The notes: generated by a model not told the origin, from the letters alone. 64,000 bases of DNA from Peribacillus huizhouensis (GCF_014138605.1 NZ_JACJHX010000003.1:339205-403204); one strand, 5' to 3'. Shown: positions 1-8,492, numbered from the stretch's first letter. Translations and numbers: made by a program.

Positions 1-1
1 T

Positions 2-363
2 CCGGCCCGCAAAATAAGAAATCGGCATGAAAAGTGTTAGTACCGGCCCGCAAAATAAGAAATCGGCATGAAAAGTGTTAGTACCGGCCCGCAAAATAAG
101 AAATCGGCATGAAAAGTGTTAGTACCGGCCCGCAAAATAAGAATCGGCATGTAAAGTGTTAGGTCCGGCCCGCAAAATAAGAAATCGGCATGAAAAGTGT
201 TAGTTCCGGCACGCAAATCGGGAAAGCGGCACGTAAAATATTAGTCCCGGCACGCAAATTAAGAAAGTGGCACGTAAAGTGTTAGTTCCGGCAAGCGAAT
301 CGGGAAAGTAGCCCGAAAATTAGCAGTTCCGGCTCATTAATCAGAAATCGGTCTAGAAAAGTA
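2..363. repeat. 41-bp tandem repeat array
   Basis: About nine head-to-tail units start at 2, 43, 84, 125, 165, 206, 247, 288 and 329. The first four are nearly identical and later ones degenerate. Each unit holds two related half-units, beginning CCGGCCCG and CGGCATG or CGGCACG, roughly 20-21 bp apart. The array may continue upstream of the window. It lies beyond the 3' end of the germination operon. No gene is visible in 1-470. A second array with the same unit length is at 15584-16018. Confidence 0.9.
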
Positions 364-470
364 CACGTCACCGCATAGTAACCTCTCGATATTCGTTATA
401 GATAGCATGTTAACAGCAGTGTGTGTTGTTCGTTCTCACTGCTGTTTTGCAAATTGGATTAATCCGACAT

Positions 471-1550
471 TTATTCCACTGCTCCACTTTCAAGAATTTC
501 AAAATTGACATTCACTTGAAAAGGGATAGTTGGATATAATGACTTCCATTCATCCTTATTCCAGCTTCTTGTTCTAGTTCGTACTTGCTCACCAACTCCA
601 AGCGGATCGACTTCTAGTTTTTGAAGTTTTACGATTAGTTTTTCAGCTCGTTGTTTTAATTCTTTTTCCATCTTCTTTTCAATTGTTCTGATCACTTTTT
701 TATCAGGCTGTTCACCAGTGAACTCTCGCAAAACCGCTTCTACTTTTAAATTGATCATAATGGGCGAATTGGTCATTGGTTCAGGGATGTTGTAGGAAAC
801 TTTTGAGGAGATATTATAGACGGAAGCAAATAAATTTTCCCCTAATTTTGCCGAAAAACCTTCTTTGTTAGAAGATGTTTCGACTAACATTTTAAAAATG
901 ATGTTTTCATGATCTTTTGTTTGATACACGAATTTCCCCTGATCAAATAGGGCCACACCAGTAATGATTGGATTCCCATTTTTAGGCTTAATGATCGGAA
1001 GGAATGGGTCCATCCCTTCTGAATTATGTGCATATGAAAATAAATGCAGATTGGTTTTAGGGAGTATTCCGCTTTGGATATTATGCTCAATCGCATTTGA
1101 TAAGTATGTGCCTTTATCTACGTTACCGAACTGTTTGATTAAGACATCCTGAGCCTTACCATCTACAACGGCCAAATACACCGTATTTCCGATCGAAGGA
1201 TCGCGAATTAATGTATCTGTCATTCGTATTAAATCATGTTTAGCAAGTTCCTTACTATATAAGACGACTTCTATTTTTCCGCTGAAAATCGGTTTATCCG
1301 TTTGTTGATTCATTCTTTGGCGGACGTCTTTGCTCAAAGAAGAAGTTGCCGTAAAGGTAACGTTATTTACTCGCTTATCCGGCAAATAGTAAGGTGTGAC
1401 AGCAGTAGATGTAAAGTGGTCTTTATCGATGTAATCATAACTGATGGCTGTGGCTATATTAATCTCATTTAAAACTGTAGGTTCGATATTCATACAAGAC
1501 GACAGAAATAAGGTCATCATTGAAGTTAGTAAGATCATTTTAATTCTCAT
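471..1550 (-). CDS. Ger(x)C-family spore germination lipoprotein
   Basis: C subunit of a GerA-type nutrient germinant receptor, expected as a lipoprotein on the outer face of the inner spore membrane. The 359-residue length fits the family. The N-terminus is a lipoprotein signal with lipobox LSSC, the modified Cys being about residue 19. The start follows a good AAGGAAG ribosome site and overlaps the end of the B-subunit gene by 11 bp, indicating translational coupling. It is the last gene of an A-B-C operon. By family knowledge it works with the A and B subunits in germinant sensing; which germinant is not readable from sequence. Confidence 0.93.
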   Translation of the reverse strand: MRIKMILLTSMMTLFLSSCMNIEPTVLNEINIATAISYDYIDKDHFTSTAVTPYYLPDKRVNNVTFTATSSLSKDVRQRMNQQTDKPIFSGKIEVVLYSKELAKHDLIRMTDTLIRDPSIGNTVYLAVVDGKAQDVLIKQFGNVDKGTYLSNAIEHNIQSGILPKTNLHLFSYAHNSEGMDPFLPIIKPKNGNPIITGVALFDQGKFVYQTKDHENIIFKMLVETSSNKEGFSAKLGENLFASVYNISSKVSYNIPEPMTNSPIMINLKVEAVLREFTGEQPDKKVIRTIEKKMEKELKQRAEKLIVKLQKLEVDPLGVGEQVRTRTRSWNKDEWKSLYPTIPFQVNVNFEILESGAVE

Positions 1551-2628
1551 GCATTACTTCCTTCTTTTTCATAATAAATGATAGACAGAGCAGAATCGGG
1601 ATGTACACTGTATAAAGGTAAAAACCAGTGTAGGACATATAATTCAAGAAGGTGTTAATCTGATCACGATTTTTCAAAGAAAGTGAGACAACAATTAAGA
1701 TCACTAGATATAACATTGTTATCTTGTTAGGAGCCACGTTAAATAAGACAGAAGCTCCTTTCGTCGCTGCCCAAATAAATAGACAAATATTGGGAAGAAT
1801 GAAGATCACCCATGTTGCAATGCCGATATATTCGAAACGTTCTACAAAAGGTACTTGGACGATACTCCAGAAAGACAGTGTAGCCCATACATATCTGCTG
1901 ATTTGATTTTCGGAGTAAAATCCGATTGAAACAATTATGAGTAATAAATACGATAAGGTGGTAATAATATTTGCCAGTTGCGCCCATTTATTTGCTTTCT
2001 TTTGCTGCTTGATTAATGGAAAGTACATCAGTAAAGTCGAAATACCCAAGTAGCTAAGTGACATATTTTTCGTTGCCAAGGCTATTTCTTTATATGAGTG
2101 ATTCCATACTGGTAATAAGTTGCGAAAGTCTGTATATTCCAATGGGAAAAAGATTGTTAATATCAAATAAGAGGGAATGATGACTCCTAAAAAGCATATT
2201 CCAGTTATAACTTGAAAACCACCAGAAACCGTATAATAAATTAAAAGTGCAAAAACAATACTAAAAGTCAGAACATTGATTTGTGGAAACATCCATGCCT
2301 GGACAACTTCTACATAGGTTCGATAAACAGCGATGCCCATGAATAGCCAATAGGAGATCCAGATTATATTTAAAATGCCGCCTAGTACTTTTCCAAAAAG
2401 CTGAGTATGAATGCCCATCAAGTTCTGCTTATGCAAATTTAGTAGGGTAAGCATACACCAAATAACGATCGAGAATAGGAGTCCAGCGAGAATGACTGCA
2501 ATCCAAGAATCGTTTCCTGCTGATTTTATTATGATTCTTTGAAAGCCCAAAACCCCTATCCCCATTTGTACTTTTAAAACGAGAAAGAAGACTAAGAATG
2601 GAGAAATTTGTTCATTTTTATTGATCAT
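1540..2628 (-). CDS. GerB-family spore germination permease-like subunit
   Basis: B subunit of a GerA-type germinant receptor, an integral membrane protein of the APC transporter superfamily with about ten predicted helices and conserved features such as QMGIGVLGF near the start. I chose the internal ATG at 2628 (product begins MINKNEQ) because an AAAGGGGA ribosome site precedes it. The upstream ATG at 2661 overlaps the A-subunit stop and has no clear ribosome site, so the product could be 11 residues longer. It sits between the A and C subunit genes in one operon and overlaps the C-subunit gene. Confidence 0.92.
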   Translation of the reverse strand: MINKNEQISPFLVFFLVLKVQMGIGVLGFQRIIIKSAGNDSWIAVILAGLLFSIVIWCMLTLLNLHKQNLMGIHTQLFGKVLGGILNIIWISYWLFMGIAVYRTYVEVVQAWMFPQINVLTFSIVFALLIYYTVSGGFQVITGICFLGVIIPSYLILTIFFPLEYTDFRNLLPVWNHSYKEIALATKNMSLSYLGISTLLMYFPLIKQQKKANKWAQLANIITTLSYLLLIIVSIGFYSENQISRYVWATLSFWSIVQVPFVERFEYIGIATWVIFILPNICLFIWAATKGASVLFNVAPNKITMLYLVILIVVSLSLKNRDQINTFLNYMSYTGFYLYTVYIPILLCLSFIMKKKEVMHEN

Positions 2629-2650
2629 ATGTGAATAAAGTCCCCTTTCA

Positions 2651-4084
2651 TTACTCTTCATGTTTTGAAGCAGGGCGCTTAGATAGATAAGTTAATGGCA
2701 GTCGGATAAGAGAATCCTTTAAGCTTTCTAGCTTTGGTGGGTATAGTGGCTCAAGATAAGGTCTTCCTAGTGTCGTGATTCTTAACAAATGTATCAGCAT
2801 GAAACAAAAGCTAATCGCAACACCTAATATTCCAATATAATAGGCCATGAAAAGAAATGGGAATCGAATAAGCCGAATCGTATTACCCATTTGATATACA
2901 GGTGTTGTAAAGGAAGCAAGAGCTGATAATGCAACAATAATTAATAGTACATTACTCGTTAAACCCGCTTCGACCGAAGCTGTTCCGATGACGATACCAC
3001 CAACGATACCAATTGTTTGTCCTACTTTGGTAGGGAGTCTTGCCCCTGCCTCACGGAGCAACTCAATCACCAATTCCAACACAAGTGCCTCTAGAATGGG
3101 AGGAAAAGGGATCCCACTTCTTGAAATAACGAGTGTGTTGATCAGATTTTTAGGCAGCAATTCATAGTGATAAGTCAAAATTGCTACATATATCGGTGTT
3201 ATTAAAATGGAGAATAAGACAGCAAAAAATCGGACGAGACGAAAAAATGAAGCCATTGTCCAATTAATAAAATAATCCTCAGAGGCAGTAAAAAATTCTA
3301 CCAACGTAGCTGGCCCTAGAAGACCGTGTGGTGCACCATCTACTAAAATGACAAGCTTACCTTCACCTAGCACGGCAGCTAAACGGTCTGGTCTTTCAGT
3401 ATCAATAAACTGTGGAAACGGCGAATTCTTCTTATCCGCAATCATTTGAGCTATATAGGAACTATCAATAATCTGTTTCACATCTAAATTCGAGATTCGT
3501 TGAATAACGGTGGAAACATTCTTTTGGTTACAGATGCCATCAATATGGAGGAGGGCCACTCTTGATTTTGATAATTTCCCTACCGTTAATACCTCCACTT
3601 TTAACTCTTGAATCGGCAATCTCTTTCTGATGAGATGCAAATTCGTATCGAGCGATTCTACAAGCGATTCCTTTGGTCCAATGACGCTAAATTCTACCTC
3701 AGGCAATGAGACAGTTCTAGAAAGTTGAGAATCAGCTTTCACTAACACGGCCTGATCATTGTTCCCTTCTACCGTTATTGATATATAGCCAATTAGTAAA
3801 TGATTTTGCACATCAGCTGGTTTCTGAGTGAAAAGTAAATTTTCAATTGGCAAGGCTTGGACAGCATCGTAAAGTGTGGACGAAGATTTATTTAAATATG
3901 GAAGCAGATCTCTGTGTAAAATATTCGTGTCGATTAACGTATTAAAATAAGAAATACATAGAGTATCGTGCTTGATACCAACCGTAAAACATGTAAAATC
4001 TTTAGATTCCTTTAACTGCTGTAAGACTTCATCAAAATGAGGTGTTTGCGATTGATTGCTTTTTTCGAAGGGGAACTTTTTCAT
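2651..4084 (-). CDS. GerA-family spore germination protein, A subunit
   Basis: A subunit of a GerA-type germinant receptor (about 477 residues). It has a large soluble N-terminal part of about 280 residues, then membrane helices containing the typical GIPFPPILE segment and REAGARLP. Current family knowledge treats the A subunit as the pore-forming, ligand-responsive component. The ATG at 4084 is preferred over 4105 because GAGGTGA lies just upstream of it. It is first in a three-gene operon. I saw no secure forespore promoter upstream. GerK, Ynd and Yfk paralogs cannot be told apart by eye. Confidence 0.94.
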   Translation of the reverse strand: MKKFPFEKSNQSQTPHFDEVLQQLKESKDFTCFTVGIKHDTLCISYFNTLIDTNILHRDLLPYLNKSSSTLYDAVQALPIENLLFTQKPADVQNHLLIGYISITVEGNNDQAVLVKADSQLSRTVSLPEVEFSVIGPKESLVESLDTNLHLIRKRLPIQELKVEVLTVGKLSKSRVALLHIDGICNQKNVSTVIQRISNLDVKQIIDSSYIAQMIADKKNSPFPQFIDTERPDRLAAVLGEGKLVILVDGAPHGLLGPATLVEFFTASEDYFINWTMASFFRLVRFFAVLFSILITPIYVAILTYHYELLPKNLINTLVISRSGIPFPPILEALVLELVIELLREAGARLPTKVGQTIGIVGGIVIGTASVEAGLTSNVLLIIVALSALASFTTPVYQMGNTIRLIRFPFLFMAYYIGILGVAISFCFMLIHLLRITTLGRPYLEPLYPPKLESLKDSLIRLPLTYLSKRPASKHEE

Positions 4085-4191
4085 TTTCGTCACCTCAGAA
4101 TTCATCGTTTGACATATATTTTAAGCAAAGTGGAAATTATTATGCGTATTACTAAATGATTCATCCTAGATTAGCTAAAAAGAGGGGGAAG

Positions 4192-4260
4192 GTTGACCTC
4201 GCACTCTGAATCGATAAGTAGGGTTTCATTACACTTTATGTAATGAGTTGTTGTGAGCCT
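4192..4260. repeat. decayed family B intergenic hairpin repeat
   Basis: The stretch GACCTCGCACTCTGAATC matches the left arm of the family B elements seen intact at 32762 and 28669. The matching GGGTCTGACC right arm is lost. It lies in the divergent region between the germination operon and the small gene at 4358. Confidence 0.5.
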
Positions 4261-4357
4261 TTTATTTTGAATTTTCTGAATTTTAATGTTAGTTTGTGTA
4301 AAATAATGTTAAAATGTTTGTAGAGTGTTCAATCTAATTGTTTGGAGGTAAATCAAA

Positions 4358-4684
4358 ATGACAATTGCAGTTAAACAAAATACAAACATGAGCGTCTGCT
4401 CCCAACCCTACGATGAAAAAGGTTCAAGTTCACAAACTGTATCACCTAATGAAGGTGGCGGTGCGGAGCCGATTTTGCGAAACCGCGCCCCTTTTTCGCA
4501 AAAAAAGTTGAAAGCTAGTCGTGTCAGAGCTATTAGTAAATTTGCTGCTTGGTGTTATCTTGAGTCGTATTCTATCGTTTCAGAAGAAGAGCTGGATGAT
4601 ATTTTTGACAACAAAGATGAAACATACATTAAAGAATTGTTGTTACATGGTTTACATTCTAAAGGATTACTTATAAGAGATTGA
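4358..4684 (+). CDS. uncharacterised 108-residue protein with a repeat-derived segment
   Basis: I do not recognise this protein. A strong TTGGAGGT ribosome site precedes the ATG. The N-terminal 32 residues are polar and probably disordered. Residues about 33-45 (GGGAEPILRNRAP) are encoded by a 38-bp element that also occurs in non-coding DNA at 6497-6534. The C-terminal 60 residues look helical and acidic (EEELDDIFDNKDE) and could be a small helical or winged-helix-like domain. It may be an ancestral small gene into which a repeat was inserted without destroying the frame. A spurious ORF is possible but the ribosome site argues against it. Confidence 0.55.
   Translation: MTIAVKQNTNMSVCSQPYDEKGSSSQTVSPNEGGGAEPILRNRAPFSQKKLKASRVRAISKFAAWCYLESYSIVSEEELDDIFDNKDETYIKELLLHGLHSKGLLIRD
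4454..4491 (+). repeat. 38-bp mini family C element inside a reading frame
   Basis: It begins GGTGGCGGTGCGGAGC and ends GCGAAACCGCGCCCC. The same element lies inverted at 6497-6534 in non-coding DNA, sharing the GATTTTGCGAA core. The two ends match the ends of the roughly 110-bp family C elements at 4933, 17755 and 47016, so this is an internally deleted version. Confidence 0.7.
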
Positions 4685-4761
4685 AAGATTCATAACTAAG
4701 CTACAAATAGTCGGAAGATAATGGGTAATTTTTACAACAAAAAATATTTTGTCACCTGGTA

Positions 4762-4793
4762 TTGCAACTGCTTTTCTAACCTGCTAAGATAAT
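4762..4793 (+). promoter_or_regulatory. candidate sigma-A promoter for the PyrR-type leader
   Basis: TTGCAA at 4762 is followed after 17 bp by TAAGAT at 4785, with GATAAT overlapping. This would start transcription about ten bases before the PyrR-like stem at 4809. The short distance resembles pyr leaders in Bacillus. Confidence 0.5.
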
Positions 4794-4808
4794 ATCAATA
4801 TAATATTT

Positions 4809-4840
4809 CCTTTAATACGGTCCAGAGAGGCCGAAAAGGG
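4809..4840 (+). promoter_or_regulatory. PyrR-binding loop (anti-antiterminator) of a pyr-type attenuator
   Basis: The core GGTCCAGAGAGGCC matches the known PyrR recognition loop (TCCAGAGAGG flanked by a short stem). The outer arms CCTTT (4809) and AAAGG (4835) pair to make the lower stem. By analogy with B. subtilis pyr leaders, PyrR bound to UMP would stabilise this stem and release the terminator at 4885-4926. Without PyrR, the AAAAGGG segment can instead pair with CCCTT of the terminator arm. The first gene downstream is the MFS transporter at 5241. Confidence 0.82.
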
Positions 4841-4884
4841 TGGCTTGATAGTCTGATATTTTTTAAGTCTATTTTTGTACATTC

Positions 4885-4926
4885 ATGCCCTTCTGTCCTC
4901 TGTGACGGAAGGGCATTTATTTTTGT
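4885..4926 (+). terminator. attenuator terminator of the PyrR-type leader
   Basis: A 13-bp stem (ATGCCCTTCTGTC against GACGGAAGGGCAT, one G-T wobble) with loop CTCTGT is followed by TTATTTTTG. It has the form of an intrinsic terminator and sits 45 bp after the PyrR-like stem. Confidence 0.85.
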
Positions 4927-4932
4927 ATTAAA

Positions 4933-5040
4933 GACATGGGGACGGGTCTTTTCGACTTATTAATATGGCCAATCTACTTTGCAGAATACGTATTTTTTAA
5001 GGAAGTGCTTCAAAATTCAGCTCCGCACCGCCACCATTAT
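4933..5040 (-). repeat. family C intergenic repeat, about 110 bp
   Basis: Bounded by ACATGGGGACGGGTCTT on the left and GCTCCGCACCGCCACCATT on the right. Copies with the same two ends and a variable AT-rich middle are at 17755-17872 and 47016-47126. It lies between the attenuator and the transporter gene, lengthening the leader to about 320 bases. Confidence 0.75.
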
Positions 5041-5240
5041 GATTTTTGCGAGTGTAGCGTGACATATGTGGTAATTGGTGGCGTTTTACGGCATATTTGT
5101 TAAAAGCTCCTCTTTTAAATAAAGTCCTGTGAGGCTTGAAAAGAGAATGGAAGATTTTCTTGTAATTGATGAATTGCATATCCATTCCCTCAAAGCACAA
5201 AAAATTTTTACTGAAAGATTAAACTGGAGGGTGGAACAAC

Positions 5241-6455
5241 ATGAATTATCGTAATAAAACAGTTGTAGCGTCAGTGGCAGGATTAACGTTAGAAGGCATG
5301 GACATCATGTTTATCTCTTTTGCTATGTCGATGATCATTGCAGAGTTTCACATTGATTTAGCAACGGGAGGACTTATTTCTTCGATAACGAATATTGGCA
5401 TGCTTGCTGGCGGGATTATCTTTGGGATCTTGGCAGATAAGTTCGGCAGGGTGCGTATTTTTACCTATACAATTATTTTGTTCGCAGTAGGTACAGCTTT
5501 AACAGGATTAGCTACAAATATAGAGCAGGTTTACGTGTTTAGATTTATCGCTGGATTGGGTGCTGGAGGCGAGTATGGGATTGGAATGGCTCTAGTTGCG
5601 GAGGCATGGCCTAAAAATAAACAAGGACGAGCTTCATCATATGTAAGTATCGGTGCTCAATATGGTGTCATTCTCGCAGCATTGCTTAGCGCCATCATTC
5701 TGCCTACTTTGGGGTGGCGAGCATTGTTCTTCGTGGGTGTTCTTCCAGTTATATTCGCTTTTATTGTGAGGAAGAATCTAGATGAATCTCCTGAATGGAT
5801 GGAAGCTCAAAAACAGAAAAAAATCGTCAGCAAACAAGAGAAAGGTAAGCTGCTTCAGTTGTTTGAAACACCAAGAACAGCGATGACGACGATTTCTCTA
5901 GCAATTATGGCAACGGTGCAGATTGCAGGCTACAATGGCTTAATGATTTGGTTGCCATCTATGTTGCAACAATCCCAAGGTCTGTCTGTTTCAAGCTCAG
6001 CACTTTGGACAATTAGTACAGCAGTTGGCATGATCGTTGGTATGTTAACTTTTGGACAATTCATGGATCGATTTGGAGCGAAACGAGCCTTTGGCATTTT
6101 CCTTCTTGCTTCTGCATGTGCTGTTTTTCTTTACTCGTATGCTGAGGGAAGTGCAGGTGTATTAATCGGTGGTGCCATTGTCGGCTTCTTTTCGAATGGG
6201 ATGTTTGCCGGATACGGAGCGTTGATCAGCAGTTATTATCCTATTCAAATTAGAAGTACAGCTACCAACACAATATTTAACTTTGGTAGGGCAATAGGTG
6301 GACTGTCACCCATCCTCGTGGGCTATATTTTGCAAAGTTATGATATGACTGTAGCGATGACATATCTAGCAGCCTTATACATCATCTCCTTTGCCGTGAT
6401 GGTTAGTCTTAAGAAAAGACAGCCTACAACTTTAATAGATGGATTCAATCATTAA
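5241..6455 (+). CDS. MFS transporter, aromatic-acid/H+ symporter-like
   Basis: A 404-residue, 12-helix major facilitator. Family signatures are ADKFGRVR in the loop after helix 2 (about residue 66) and RFIAGLGAGGEYG in helix 4. A good GGAGGGTGG site precedes the ATG. Sequence style is that of the AAHS/NiaP-like branch, which carries small organic acids. The upstream leader at 4809-4926 looks PyrR-controlled. This raises the inference that the substrate is a pyrimidine or pyrimidine precursor such as orotate or uracil, though no family feature proves this. A terminator follows directly. Confidence 0.85.
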   Translation: MNYRNKTVVASVAGLTLEGMDIMFISFAMSMIIAEFHIDLATGGLISSITNIGMLAGGIIFGILADKFGRVRIFTYTIILFAVGTALTGLATNIEQVYVFRFIAGLGAGGEYGIGMALVAEAWPKNKQGRASSYVSIGAQYGVILAALLSAIILPTLGWRALFFVGVLPVIFAFIVRKNLDESPEWMEAQKQKKIVSKQEKGKLLQLFETPRTAMTTISLAIMATVQIAGYNGLMIWLPSMLQQSQGLSVSSSALWTISTAVGMIVGMLTFGQFMDRFGAKRAFGIFLLASACAVFLYSYAEGSAGVLIGGAIVGFFSNGMFAGYGALISSYYPIQIRSTATNTIFNFGRAIGGLSPILVGYILQSYDMTVAMTYLAALYIISFAVMVSLKKRQPTTLIDGFNH

Positions 6456-6462
6456 CACATGG

Positions 6463-6490
6463 GTGTCCACTTTGGGCACTCTTTTTCTTT
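6463..6490 (+). terminator. terminator after the MFS gene
   Basis: GTGTCCA and TGGGCAC form a short stem with one mismatch, followed by CTCTTTTTCTTT. Confidence 0.65.
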
Positions 6491-6496
6491 GGAAAA

Positions 6497-6534
6497 GGGG
6501 CGAGGCTTCGCAAAATCAGCTCGGCACTGCGAAC
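6497..6534 (-). repeat. 38-bp mini family C element, intergenic copy
   Basis: On the minus strand it reads like the element at 4454-4491, with the core GATTTTGCGAA and the end CTCGCCCC. The two copies flank the attenuator and transporter in opposite orientations. The rest of the gap 6456-6824 shows only terminators and AT-rich DNA. Confidence 0.65.
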
Positions 6535-6775
6535 TTCATAAGCTGTTACAATTTGAGAACTTGAATCTTTTTCATGCTCTATTTTCGTATGGACTTGCTT
6601 TACTTAGCTATTAAAAAGAAGTGGAAAAATTGGTTGGAGTTCCATCTAAGAGGGATGTTAGGTTCATATATAGGTATTGTAACGGTCACTTTAGTTGTAA
6701 ATGTGCATTGAATACTTTTATTAAATGAATTTCCTACAATATTGTTTTGGTTCTATCCTACAATAACTCATAATA

Positions 6776-6829
6776 AAGAGGATGACCCGTATGTAAAGGG
6801 GCATCCTTTATTGTAAGTCATCCTTTATT
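6776..6829 (-). terminator. terminator of the CAP-domain gene
   Basis: Arms GGATGAC at 6780 and GTCATCC at 6817 enclose a 30-base loop, with A/T runs on both sides. It could work for the minus-strand gene that ends at 6825 and perhaps in both directions. Confidence 0.55.
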
Positions 6830-7955
6830 TAGTCACATAATTCTCTGTGAAATAAGGTCTCGATTCGGAGTTGAAATCGACGCCAACTCCGAGTTCTTGA
6901 TATTCCGGGCGGAGTTTATTTTCCCGGTGACCGAGTGAATTCATTAATCCTTCGTGGGCAAAGATGCTACTTTGCTGGCCTGCCGCTAGATTTTCTCCAG
7001 CCATGCGGAATGTGATGGCGTCCGCTTCCATTCTGTCGAAAGGAGATTCACCATCGAGGTTCGTGTGGTTGAAATAGTTATGAACGGCCATATCGTTGCT
7101 ATGATCGCGAGCTGTTTTGCGAACGGCCTCATTCCAGGAAAGCACGCTAAGACCGTGATTCACCCTCGATGCATTCGTCAGATCGAACAATTGATACTCA
7201 AATCCTTCCTCTAATTCAGGACTAGGCTCACCGAAGAACTCCTTCTTATTTGCTTCAAGTCTATCACTAATAATTTGCAGTGCAGTGACTGTATTATTTT
7301 CATGCTTGTCATAAAAAACCGTTACATAGCTTTTCTCAACATGAAATGTATCGTATTCTGGATTGTTTATTTGATAAAAAGCAAAACCTTTTTGAATTTT
7401 CGTTAAAGGCTTTCCTAGCTGTGAAAGAACCGTGTCCTTAGCCGCACCGAGTTTCAAGCCTTGTTTCGATGAAATAAGATCTTGATTCGTATACAATCCA
7501 GCTACTTTGCCTTGATCATCATAAGCGACCATGAAAAAGTTTTGGTAATTCTCATGATAGGTATGCCAATCCACTCCATATTCATTTAGAGAAGAGCGTT
7601 TCGGTGCTCCAATTTGACTTTCAACATCTGTTTTTGAATCACCAAGTTCTATGTTATGGATGGAGAAAGCTTGTGTGGGTGTAGCTAACAGAGGCTTTTG
7701 AACAGGGTCATCAAGGTGTTCCTTGTTAGATGAAGAATCTAATTTGTCATTTACAATGACAAGTAGATTCCCAACACCCTCTTTCAGCTTTTCAATTCCA
7801 GAAGAAACCTCTGGAGAATTTTTAAGTGAAGTTACGTCCGATTTCAGTTCCGAGAATGCAGCTTGAAAACCAGATTCCTTAAGCTTCTCTCCATAAAAAA
7901 ACCAAAATAGACCGACAATCATCAATATAGTAAAAAGAAAGCGCACCTTTCTCAT
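6825..7955 (-). CDS. CAP/SCP-domain protein, membrane-anchored, YlbC-like
   Basis: 376 residues. One N-terminal membrane segment (about residues 7-24) anchors a surface protein. The middle part (about 95-235) contains two similar lobes typical of the CAP-associated N-terminal domain. The C-terminal CAP domain (about 250-376) shows NASRVNHG, HSNDMA and FNHTNLDGESPFDRM. B. subtilis YlbC has the same order. CAP proteins of firmicutes are secreted or wall-associated; the biochemical role is not established. It is a single gene divergent from the rhodanese gene. Confidence 0.85.
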   Translation of the reverse strand: MRKVRFLFTILMIVGLFWFFYGEKLKESGFQAAFSELKSDVTSLKNSPEVSSGIEKLKEGVGNLLVIVNDKLDSSSNKEHLDDPVQKPLLATPTQAFSIHNIELGDSKTDVESQIGAPKRSSLNEYGVDWHTYHENYQNFFMVAYDDQGKVAGLYTNQDLISSKQGLKLGAAKDTVLSQLGKPLTKIQKGFAFYQINNPEYDTFHVEKSYVTVFYDKHENNTVTALQIISDRLEANKKEFFGEPSPELEEGFEYQLFDLTNASRVNHGLSVLSWNEAVRKTARDHSNDMAVHNYFNHTNLDGESPFDRMEADAITFRMAGENLAAGQQSSIFAHEGLMNSLGHRENKLRPEYQELGVGVDFNSESRPYFTENYVTK

Positions 7956-8159
7956 TATTCCACTCCTATCCGCCTAGTCGGTATCTCTGATTATTCTAGT
8001 CGTTTCATTGTACCAGTTTGGAAAAAAGCATGCATACTTTTCAAACTGGAGTTTTTTGGAGTAAATAGTCATCTTCAACGCCAATCCGCCAAAATTTCAA
8101 TCGATCAATATACTTGCTATAATAGATGAGAAATATTAATCAAGAATGAGGTGCTTATG

Positions 8160-8471
8160 ATGGAAGAAATTAAAACGATTACCCCAGATGAGGTAGAAGC
8201 GAAGTTAGAAGCAGGAGAGAATTTGGAGCTCGTTGATGTCCGTGAAGATGATGAAGTTGCAGAAGGAATCATCAAAGGTGCTAAACATATTCGGATGAAT
8301 GATATTCCTGCTACACTTGACTATTTCGATAAAGAGAAAGAATATATTTTCATTTGCCGCTCAGGAGGTCGTAGCGCAAACGTTGCTCATTATCTTCAAG
8401 AACAAGGCTACAAAGTTGTAAATATGGTAGGCGGAATGCTTGAGTGGAATGGTGAAGTAATTGTGAAATAA
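8160..8471 (+). CDS. single-domain rhodanese-like sulfurtransferase
   Basis: A rhodanese domain of about 103 residues with active-site loop CRSGGRS, the catalytic Cys being residue 66 from this start. The family moves sulfane sulfur between thiol acceptors in the cytoplasm. The ATG at 8160 is chosen because GAGGTG at 8148-8153 is six bases upstream; GTG 8151 and ATG 8157 are in the same frame. A TATAAT box is at 8119. It is monocistronic, ended by the hairpin at 8493-8560. It resembles B. subtilis YtwF and YqhL; the exact orthologue is uncertain. Confidence 0.88.
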   Translation: MEEIKTITPDEVEAKLEAGENLELVDVREDDEVAEGIIKGAKHIRMNDIPATLDYFDKEKEYIFICRSGGRSANVAHYLQEQGYKVVNMVGGMLEWNGEVIVK

Positions 8472-8492
8472 GGAAGGCTTTGCCTTTCATTT

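Noticed and set aside
2-363. CRISPR array (also considered for 15584-16018).
   Set aside because: The units are contiguous 41-bp repeats without unique spacers, and no cas genes are present.
4085-4190. Sigma-G promoter for the germination operon.
   Set aside because: GCATAA and an AAAATATA box lie at a plausible distance, but the -10 match is poor, so I did not list it.
4997-5200. A 67-codon minus-strand frame in the leader of the MFS gene.
   Set aside because: It reads through a family C repeat, has no ribosome site and is antisense to the leader.
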